Of a stretch of DNA of 7,842 nucleotides, positions 1-5,469 are shown one piece after another. The position numbers were made by a program, and so were the translations under genes. The notes beneath the pieces were generated by a model. The model saw only the letters and a program-made list of their open reading frames with translations, searched no databases and was not told the DNA's origin. Position 1 is the stretch's first letter. Each line of letters begins with the position of its first letter. Origin of the DNA: SIG588 sp045597045 (GTDB taxonomy: Bacteria; Bacillota; Clostridia; Oscillospirales; Acutalibacteraceae). The DNA lies in contig JAZODN010000072.1 in the NCBI GenBank assembly GCA_045597045.1, positions 1 through 7,842 on the forward strand. Direction: 5' to 3'.

Positions 1-270
1 TGCGTGCTCGCCGGGAGCCGGGATCACTTGGTCTTCCTGCAGCACTTCGCCGCAGATATCACAGAGAATGGTGCCGGTGTAGCTGTCTTCCAAGCAGCCG
101 CCGTCCCATGCACCGAGAGGCGCACCGGGAACGTGCTTGCCGTTGGCCGGAATCGCCTCACCCGTCGAGACGATCACGCCGCACACTGCACAGACGGTGT
201 CGCCGGTGTAGCCATTCTCCAAACAAGTCGCCGTTTTGGCACCTTCCACAACGGTGGTCTTGTGGGCGCA
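1..270 (-). repeat. Tandem CxxC repeats 2 and 3 (residues 1443-1532, cut by window edge)
   Basis: Repeat 2 has C-A-H (Cys1443, His1445), Cys1458, NGYTGDTV and CAVCG (Cys1469, Cys1472). Repeat 3 has His1488, Cys1501, DSYTGTIL and CDICG (Cys1512, Cys1515). Both end in an IPA-x-G-x-H segment, and the final GEHA at the edge looks like the opening of a fourth repeat. Repeat 3 lacks the CxH Cys and has only the His there. Such arrays often lie between catalytic modules and a cell-surface anchor, but no anchor is visible here. Confidence 0.6.
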
Positions 271-3200
271 CGGCTTCGGAATCACTTGGATAGAAGCAAT
301 ATCTTCCAAATCGTCGAAACCGACTAAAGCGTATGTGCCCGTCTCGGCATTGCGCTCGTAATACACATCGCGCAAACGAATGGAGGAGCTGCCGTTCAAG
401 CCGTTACAGAACACGGCATCGTCCATATGCAGTTCGGCCACGCCATCCTTAAACGTCATGACATAGTAAGCACTCCAGCGCTCGTCGCCTGCAATCTCTT
501 CCGTGTTGGCATATGCTTTTTGGTATTGCGCGGTGACGGATTGAATATCCGCACCGTCCTTTGCCGTAATGCGTAGGATGTAATCCAACGGAGTCGCCTT
601 GTCTTTTGACAGCATATTTTTCACACGGATATACCCGTATTGGAAACGTGGATATGCCTGCGCCGTATCTTCGGCATACCACTCGATCTTTTCGGCGACC
701 ATCGTAAGGCCGTTGCTCTGCGTCCCTGTGTACTGCGGATAGTACACGGGGCTGATCGCCTGATCAAAGAGGATGTATTCACTGTTTTCGTGCAATTTGT
801 CGGTTGCCAGTTCCTCGGCGTTATAAATGCGGATGGATTTAACGTAGATCGGCGGGTTTTCTGCCGCCAACCGGCTGCCCCAGACGTAGAAAGTGACCGT
901 ATTGCCGTTCACCAGGTTCTTTGCAAAAGTAAGCGATTCCACGTCTACCGGTTCGGTGATCTTATCCGCCGCGCTGAACTGGCCTTTCGGACAGTGATAG
1001 GTCACGCCGTCGCCGATCACAAACGTGCCGACATTCCATTGGTCACGCACAAGCGGTGTATCCATATTCACGCAGGCAGAATCCCACACGTTACCTTCCC
1101 ATCCGCCGTAAAACGCGAAGTTACGGCTGTTTGCAGAAAGGAACGCCAAACGGGTATCGTTCGGGTGCACGTTCGGCACGTAGTATTCCACCGAAACGGC
1201 CAACTTGGTGCCGCGCGCAAGGTCGGCGGCACTGTAGCCAAAGGTTTCGGGATCCAGATTGAACTGAATGCCCGTGTTATGACCGGTCACCGCCAGTGCA
1301 TAGCCATCGCCGAACTGCTGCAGCTCGACCGTTTCGGAATTGGTCACTTGATATTGTTTCACCGCTGTAAGCGCGGCACCGTCCGCATGACCGAAATCGA
1401 TCGTGGCACAGGCCGCCAGTTTCGGGATCACGGTACCTTCGCTCAGTAACAAGCCACACTTCGCACAATACCCGTTGCCGGTAAACCCTTCGGTCTCAAC
1501 CGTCGCCTTAGTGCCGCCGACATAGACGATGGTTTCGTGGGTACATGCCGTCGTTTCCTCTTGTGTGAGATCCACAATGGCGACATTCTTCACACGGATC
1601 GTCACAGCCTGCCCCGCATAGTCTTTCAGTCCGTTGAAATAGATACGCAGATAGTCGAACGCGGTGGGATCAAATGTGCCGCCCGTCATAGAGGTGAAAG
1701 TAGAAAGATCCAACTGACCGCGTACCCACATACCTTTCGTCCACGGTACAGCGTTGAAGGAACGGGAAAATTCCTCCTTATCATAGGTGCCGGAGGAGGT
1801 CATTTCAATGGTGCCATTGATTCTGCCGGCAGCAAACGCATCGGCCAATACAGAGTTGCCTTCCAAATACACATCGAACTGTAAGCCGAGCTTGCCGGCC
1901 GTGGGTCGGCCCGTTGTGGGATAACCAAAAGCTGTCAAGTCGATAGCATCGAACGCTTTGGCCATCGCGCCCAGCGTACCGCCGCCGTCCACGGCACGGT
2001 TAGTGTAATCGAGGGTGTAGGGCAGCTCGGCCAACACTTTATAACTTTTTTCCTTCAGTTTCAACGCCGCCTTAGCTTCAAAAACGGCGGTCGCCGCCGC
2101 TTTATATGCCGCATTGTCGATCGGGTCTTTTAACAGCATCTCCCCTTCGACGATCGCATTTTTGAAATTCGCCACACCGCTGAAAACATACTGTGCAAGC
2201 GTTTCCTCATTGTTATGGCGCGCCGACCACCAAAGCTGCGTTTCCAGCAGGACACGGCTGTTCGGCGCGCGGCCGGTCTTTTCAGCAATAAAATCCGCAA
2301 TGACGTAACTGCGGTTGATGTGCGCCTGCACACTCGGGTGACCGTGCGTGCCTTGCCCCTCGCTACCGGCCGAAAACGCCGCAAGCGGCACGTAATACAC
2401 GTTGGCATCGCCGGCCGCGTTGCGCTGCGTGACCGCCGCTTTCAGCGCCGCTTCACGCGGATTGCCCATCAAACCGTATGTCCAGATAATAAGAGCCTCG
2501 GGGTTCTTTTCGCGCACCAGTTCAAGGAACGCCACCGCTTCTGCGGTCATAAACTCATCGCTGATCTTCACCCCGTCAACCGTACCGCCGTTATCGTTGG
2601 TGCCGAGATTGATCACCACCACGTCGCTGGGATCGGCAGCGAAATCCCACGCAGTAGCATCCAACGTCACACCCGGCAACGCCGCCGTTTGGGTGTAATA
2701 CGGATAGAAGGAATTATCGCTGTTATTGTGGATCACCGTGTTGCGGCAGAAACCAATGCCGCTGCGCGAGATCATGTGTGCCTCTGCGCCAAGCTGTTTG
2801 GCTGCGAGCGCCGCCCAGGTCACGGTACCTTCCACCGTGGCGGCGGTATAATCACCGCTGCCGTCTTCCACCAAGTTGCCGAAGCCGCTGGTGATAGAGT
2901 CGCCGATAAATTCAATTTTGAAATCCGCTTTCGGAGGCGTCTTCAGCAAATAGCCGCCCGTCACCTGCAGATTTCTGAGTGTTACGGTAGCCGAGCCGCT
3001 GTAGACCGCTTCGTTGCGCTTGCGAACCTCCACCGTGTGCGCACCAAGCGGCAAATCGGATACCAATTCATACCACGCGCCGTCCTTATCGGTAACCGCA
3101 ATGGTTTTCGTGGGCGTCAACGCACCGTCCACATACACGTTCACATAACCGCACTGTCTTTCGTTCACTTCGGTCGCCGAAAGTTTCACCGAGGCGGCCG

Positions 3201-4596
3201 TGCCGTAAAAGCGGAAGGAAAAACCGCTGTTTGTCCAGAACAAACGCAGGTTGCCGCTGGCATCCTGCGGCGAACGGCCGTGCACCGTTACGGCGTCGGC
3301 AACCGACTTAAACGAAGTGGCACCCACGCGATCGGCTTCCGAAGCTGTCAGCGGCTTGGTCAAATCCACCAGGCGCACGTTGCAGATCGAAAGGGTGATG
3401 GTCCCTCCAAGCACTGCCTTATCCACGTAGAAATATAAGCGCATGTAGTTCCACGCCGCGGGATTGAGCGCACCTTTGAACACCGCAAGATCTACCGTAG
3501 AGCGCACCCATTGCCCTTCCTTGAAGGCAACGTTATTGCTGGCGGTCGTGTTTTCTTCAGAATCGCATGTGCCGGAACTGGTCATTTCAAGCTGACCGCT
3601 GTTTTGTTTGTTCACGATCGCTTCAGCCAACGCATTATCGCCTTGAATATAGGTGTCGAACTGCAGTGCCAATTTGCCTGCTTCGATCGCCCCTTCGGTG
3701 GGATAGCCGTATTTTGTCAGGTCGATCGCTCCAAACGTCTTCGCATAGGCAAAGTCGGCACGGGTCGGCGTAAGCACACGGGCATCCGCCAGATCACCGA
3801 GTTCCTCAAGAACCGCATAACTTTTGTAATCCGTCGCCTCACCGCGTGCGACATCTGCCGCCATCACGGCCTGCTTCAATCGTGCCGCCAACGCCTCTAT
3901 ATCCGTTTCCGACACCGCTTTTCGCGCAAGTGCTATCACGTTGGCCAAAACCGCATCGTACTGCTTCGAAAGAAACGCTTCCGCCTCGGCGATCGCATCG
4001 TCAAGCACGGTGCGATCGGTCGCAACGGGCGTTTTGGTCAGCACCAAATTGTCTAATTTCAGCACAAGGTCACCTTTTAGTCCGGGCGCAAAGCAACGAA
4101 CATTTTTGATGCAGGTGAATTCGTAGCCTTCGCTCACCGTGGGAACATACAACTTCTTCTGTACCTTGTTCCAACCGGCTTTCAGGTCCATAGTCAATAA
4201 AGCAAACGAAAACTCCGCTTTATCTACCGTATGGGAGATCTCGAGATTCGCGCCCGCCGCAATCGCCGCAGGGTCGGACACGTAGATCCAAAAATCAACA
4301 TACCAATTCGTATAATCTTCCGGCAAGGGGATGTTATACTTGCCCTCGGTGTTGATGTATGCCATTTCGCCCACAGCAGCTTTGGCCGTAACGGCGCCGC
4401 TGCCTGCCACGTAATCCACGGCTTCCATACCGCCGGAAGCACCGATGACCACACCGTTGAGAGAATCATAAGTTTCAATCACGATATCCGTCACTTGTGC
4501 CGCTGCCGTCTCTTCCGCCAACGCCAAAACACCCGTCGGCAGCAACGAAAGCAACAGGGTTGCACATAAGAGCCACGAAAAAATGCGTTTTTTCAT
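1..4596 (-). CDS. Secreted multidomain carbohydrate esterase, CE2-type (3' end beyond window)
   Basis: The protein probably removes acetyl groups from polysaccharide outside the cell. The frame is open for 1532 codons from ATG at 4596-4594 to the window edge, with no frameshift, so the true C-terminus is missing. Residues 1-27 are a Sec signal peptide (MKKR, hydrophobic core, likely cleavage after ALA at 25-27). Domains by eye: beta-rich module 37-190; helical linker 193-252; module copy 1, 258-414; CE2 unit about 415-775 (jelly-roll, then SGNH hydrolase); helical linker 776-849; module copy 2, 850-1012; CxxC repeat 1018-1058; beta-rich module 1063-1263; unassigned domain 1273-1440; two more CxxC repeats from 1443. 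The SGNH motifs are GDSIT with Ser567, Gly613, GTND with Asn667, and HPS with His753. Start choice: AGAAGG 11 nt upstream and the signal peptide. The anchoring mode lies outside the window. The CE2 assignment is strong; the substrate is unknown. Confidence 0.9.
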   Translation of the reverse strand, partial: MKKRIFSWLLCATLLLSLLPTGVLALAEETAAAQVTDIVIETYDSLNGVVIGASGGMEAVDYVAGSGAVTAKAAVGEMAYINTEGKYNIPLPEDYTNWYVDFWIYVSDPAAIAAGANLEISHTVDKAEFSFALLTMDLKAGWNKVQKKLYVPTVSEGYEFTCIKNVRCFAPGLKGDLVLKLDNLVLTKTPVATDRTVLDDAIAEAEAFLSKQYDAVLANVIALARKAVSETDIEALAARLKQAVMAADVARGEATDYKSYAVLEELGDLADARVLTPTRADFAYAKTFGAIDLTKYGYPTEGAIEAGKLALQFDTYIQGDNALAEAIVNKQNSGQLEMTSSGTCDSEENTTASNNVAFKEGQWVRSTVDLAVFKGALNPAAWNYMRLYFYVDKAVLGGTITLSICNVRLVDLTKPLTASEADRVGATSFKSVADAVTVHGRSPQDASGNLRLFWTNSGFSFRFYGTAASVKLSATEVNERQCGYVNVYVDGALTPTKTIAVTDKDGAWYELVSDLPLGAHTVEVRKRNEAVYSGSATVTLRNLQVTGGYLLKTPPKADFKIEFIGDSITSGFGNLVEDGSGDYTAATVEGTVTWAALAAKQLGAEAHMISRSGIGFCRNTVIHNNSDNSFYPYYTQTAALPGVTLDATAWDFAADPSDVVVINLGTNDNGGTVDGVKISDEFMTAEAVAFLELVREKNPEALIIWTYGLMGNPREAALKAAVTQRNAAGDANVYYVPLAAFSAGSEGQGTHGHPSVQAHINRSYVIADFIAEKTGRAPNSRVLLETQLWWSARHNNEETLAQYVFSGVANFKNAIVEGEMLLKDPIDNAAYKAAATAVFEAKAALKLKEKSYKVLAELPYTLDYTNRAVDGGGTLGAMAKAFDAIDLTAFGYPTTGRPTAGKLGLQFDVYLEGNSVLADAFAAGRINGTIEMTSSGTYDKEEFSRSFNAVPWTKGMWVRGQLDLSTFTSMTGGTFDPTAFDYLRIYFNGLKDYAGQAVTIRVKNVAIVDLTQEETTACTHETIVYVGGTKATVETEGFTGNGYCAKCGLLLSEGTVIPKLAACATIDFGHADGAALTAVKQYQVTNSETVELQQFGDGYALAVTGHNTGIQFNLDPETFGYSAADLARGTKLAVSVEYYVPNVHPNDTRLAFLSANSRNFAFYGGWEGNVWDSACVNMDTPLVRDQWNVGTFVIGDGVTYHCPKGQFSAADKITEPVDVESLTFAKNLVNGNTVTFYVWGSRLAAENPPIYVKSIRIYNAEELATDKLHENSEYILFDQAISPVYYPQYTGTQSNGLTMVAEKIEWYAEDTAQAYPRFQYGYIRVKNMLSKDKATPLDYILRITAKDGADIQSVTAQYQKAYANTEEIAGDERWSAYYVMTFKDGVAELHMDDAVFCNGLNGSSSIRLRDVYYERNAETGTYALVGFDDLEDIASIQVIPKPCAHKTTVVEGAKTATCLENGYTGDTVCAVCGVIVSTGEAIPANGKHVPGAPLGAWDGGCLEDSYTGTILCDICGEVLQEDQVIPAPGEHA
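1423..1545 (-). repeat. CxxC repeat 1 (residues 1018-1058)
   Basis: The segment starts with C-T-H (Cys1018, His1020), then has EGFTGNGY, then CAKCG (Cys1044, Cys1047), and closes with VIPK. The one-Cys, one-His, two-Cys set resembles a small zinc-ribbon-like knuckle. Similar repeats occur in large surface proteins of Clostridia. It separates module copy 2 from the next beta-rich domain, so it probably acts as a compact structured spacer. Metal binding is an inference. Confidence 0.6.
1561..2049 (-). repeat. Duplicated beta-rich module, copy 2 (residues 850-1012)
   Basis: This second copy begins KSYKVLAEL and ends VAIVDLTQ. Compared with copy 1 it has a longer N-terminal segment (TNRAVDGGG region) and a few extra residues before the YLRIYF strand. 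The shared EMTSSGT-x-D-x-EE and WVR segments make homology clear, but the divergence elsewhere points to an old duplication rather than a recent one. A helical linker (about 776-849) precedes it, as another helical linker precedes copy 1, so the duplicated unit may be linker plus module. Confidence 0.75.
2272..3354 (-). other. CE2-type acetylesterase catalytic unit (residues about 415-775)
   Basis: The first part, about residues 425-552, has the pattern of the CE2 N-terminal jelly-roll: HGR at 439-441, GFSFRFYGT at 458-466, VNVYVDG near 485-491 and AHTVEVRKR near 519-527. It leads into KIEFIGDSIT, the block I Ser of an SGNH hydrolase (Ser567). Block II is SGIG (Gly613), block III is NLGTND (Asn667), and the C-terminal block is GHGHPS-like with His753. 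No Asp lies two or three residues before this His (Thr750, His751), where DxxH or DWH would supply the acid of a triad. Some characterised CE2 enzymes are known to work with a Ser-His dyad, so activity is still expected. From memory the pattern matches clostridial CE2 enzymes; no search was run. Confidence 0.85.
3355..3825 (-). repeat. Duplicated beta-rich module, copy 1 (residues 258-414)
   Basis: This protein-level repeat begins KSYAVLEEL and ends VRLVDLTK. It shares landmarks with the copy after the catalytic unit: AIDLT-x2-GYPT, AGKL-x-LQFD-x-Y, EMTSSGT-x-D-x-EE, G-x-WVR-x3-DL, a YMRLYFY-like strand and VDLT at the end. The layout suggests a jelly-roll carbohydrate-binding or spacer domain, but no named family was recognised. 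It sits between a helical linker and the CE2 jelly-roll. Confidence 0.75.
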
Positions 4597-4602
4597 AAAA
4601 AA

Positions 4603-4613
4603 CCATCCCTTCT
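4603..4613 (-). promoter_or_regulatory. Ribosome binding site of the esterase gene
   Basis: On the minus strand AGAAGGGATGG precedes the ATG at 4596. AGAAGG lies 11 nt from the start codon, slightly long but usable. It supports this Met, which also begins a clean signal peptide. Confidence 0.6.
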
Positions 4614-4634
4614 CTGTGTAAATATGTATGATAT

Positions 4635-4649
4635 TACAATTATATTGTA
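4635..4649. promoter_or_regulatory. Perfect palindrome over the -10 and start site, candidate operator
   Basis: TACAATTATATTGTA is an inverted repeat with 6-bp arms and a 3-nt centre (TAT). One arm is the -10 hexamer of the esterase promoter and the other covers the predicted transcription start. A dimeric repressor bound here would block the promoter. The AT-rich context raises the odds of a chance palindrome, and no regulator gene is in the window. Confidence 0.4.
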
Positions 4650-4672
4650 GCATATCTACCTTTTTAGTACAA
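4644..4672 (-). promoter_or_regulatory. Extended -10 sigma-A-type promoter for the esterase gene
   Basis: The minus strand reads TTGTAC at 4672-4667, a 17-nt spacer, then TACAAT at 4649-4644. TG at 4652-4651 gives an extended -10 (TGCTACAAT). The -10 matches consensus at five of six bases; the -35 matches only TTG, which the extended -10 would compensate. The predicted start is near 4637, giving a leader of about 40 nt before the ATG. It indicates that the esterase can be transcribed separately from the HAD gene 112 bp upstream. Confidence 0.65.
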
Positions 4673-4708
4673 GGCTTTTTTTGCTGTGATATATGCAAAT
4701 CTTGCCGT

Positions 4709-5344
4709 TCACGGTAAAAGCCGCGACAGCAACACGGTCAGTTCCTCCGGCGAATGAATCACGGCATCCGGCGCTTCGGCCGTGCCGAAGCCATAGGTCG
4801 CATGGACAAACGGAATCCCCGCCGCACGCGCCGCTTGCTCATCCCCGTGAGTGTCGCCGATGTAAATCGCTTCGGTTGCCCCGAGCGTCTCCATCATAAG
4901 GCGGATATTTTCCCCCTTGCTCTGTTTAGTCATCCCCTCACAGAGAAATCCGTCGAATAATGCGGCCGTGCCGTGCGCTGCCATAAACGCTTCGATATAT
5001 CCGCACTGGCAATTACTGACGATACCAAGCTTGTATTCCTTTTTCAGTTCCCTCAGCACGGCAAGCAACCCGTCATACAGTCGGCCGCCTGTTTTTGCCA
5101 GCACATCCACTTCGGCGGCACACGCGGCGGCAACGATCGCCTGCCCTTCGGCAGGCGGCAGATCGGGGAAGGTCACTTTTGCACACCCTGCGAGGTTTTT
5201 CCCTTGCATGGCACGAATGTCCTGCAGCGTGACCGTGCGCCGCACATGCGGGAAGTCTTTCTGCAAGGTGCGGTTCCATGGATCCACCATCGCTTCGCAC
5301 GCATCCCACAACGTACCATCCAAATCAAATAGCACAGCTTTCAT
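4709..5344 (-). CDS. HAD-superfamily hydrolase, phosphoglycolate-phosphatase-like (subfamily IA)
   Basis: This is a soluble cytoplasmic phosphatase of 211 residues, the usual size for its family. All four HAD motifs are present: motif I DLDGTL at 7-12, with nucleophile Asp7 and acid/base Asp9; motif II VSN with Ser110; motif III Lys143 in QSKGEN; motif IV GDTHGDE with Asp164 and Asp168. Residues of about 15-90 form the helical C1-type cap between motifs I and II. The family hydrolyses small phosphorylated metabolites such as phosphoglycolate, nucleotides, sugar phosphates or pyrophosphate. The substrate cannot be read from the sequence, so no gene symbol is given. The start is set by ATG at 5344-5342, with GAGGTG 7 nt upstream. 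It follows pnp across a terminator, so it depends on read-through or an unseen promoter. No clear terminator follows it. Confidence 0.88.
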   Translation of the reverse strand: MKAVLFDLDGTLWDACEAMVDPWNRTLQKDFPHVRRTVTLQDIRAMQGKNLAGCAKVTFPDLPPAEGQAIVAAACAAEVDVLAKTGGRLYDGLLAVLRELKKEYKLGIVSNCQCGYIEAFMAAHGTAALFDGFLCEGMTKQSKGENIRLMMETLGATEAIYIGDTHGDEQAARAAGIPFVHATYGFGTAEAPDAVIHSPEELTVLLSRLLP

Positions 5345-5351
5345 TATCCTT

Positions 5352-5357
5352 CACCTC
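5352..5357 (-). promoter_or_regulatory. Ribosome binding site of the HAD phosphatase gene
   Basis: GAGGTG, followed by AAGG, precedes the ATG at 5344, with GAGG 9 nt from the start. It begins only 3 nt after the terminator U-tract (5361-5365), so terminator and translation start are packed into about 50 nt. Confidence 0.65.
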
Positions 5358-5379
5358 AAGAAAAAGAGGCAGTTGCCAT
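5356..5379 (-). other. Possible 7-codon leader ORF inside the terminator (speculative)
   Basis: On the minus strand GAGGAGG (5396-5390) is followed after 10 nt by an ATG at 5379-5377, spanning the hairpin loop. The frame encodes MATASFS and stops at TGA 5358-5356, which overlaps the Shine-Dalgarno of the HAD gene. A ribosome here would melt the terminator and end next to the HAD start, as expected for attenuation or coupling. It is short enough to arise by chance. Confidence 0.25.
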
Positions 5380-5393
5380 TTGACAACTGCCTC
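5361..5393 (-). terminator. Intrinsic terminator downstream of pnp
   Basis: In minus-strand RNA the 10-bp perfect stem GAGGCAGUUG/CAACUGCCUC (5393-5384 with 5375-5366) extends by U-G and C-G pairs to a 4-nt AAAU loop. UUUUU at 5365-5361 follows directly. This is a textbook Rho-independent terminator for pnp transcripts, about 75 nt after the pnp stop codon. The plus strand lacks a matching T-run, so it works in one direction only. Its position immediately before the HAD Shine-Dalgarno also makes it a candidate attenuator. Confidence 0.85.
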
Positions 5394-5448
5394 CTCAATA
5401 GGATTACATTTTACAGTGTTCGTGCCGTTTCACAGCAAACCGCGGCCA

Positions 5449-5469
5449 TTTCAGCGCCTTGCGCTAAAA
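5449..5469 (-). other. Hairpin directly after the pnp stop codon
   Basis: In minus-strand RNA UUUUAGCGC (5469-5461) pairs with GCGCUGAAA (5457-5449) over a 3-nt loop, giving 9 bp with one U-G pair, directly adjoining the TGA. No U-tract follows, so it is not an intrinsic terminator. It may protect the mRNA 3' end. Between it and the terminator (5394-5448) I see only a weak promoter-like pair (TTGCTG, 19 nt, TAAAAT at 5413-5408), which could serve the HAD gene but is not convincing. Confidence 0.45.

Noticed and set aside
2215..3438. A 407-codon plus-strand open frame, and several shorter ones between 4 and 4569
   Set aside because: They lie opposite the esterase frame, which is uninterrupted and carries clear CE2 motifs. 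The plus-strand translations are low-complexity, Arg/His-rich shadows.
4561..4564. Possible lipoprotein Cys in the esterase signal peptide (WLLCA, Cys11)
   Set aside because: The Cys lies before most of the hydrophobic core rather than after it, and no lipobox small residues precede it. A standard signal peptidase I site near residues 25-27 fits better.
4667..4708. Terminator for the HAD gene in the A/T-run region before the esterase promoter
   Set aside because: The minus strand has an A-run, not a T-run, here, and I found no GC-rich stem, so no terminator is supported.
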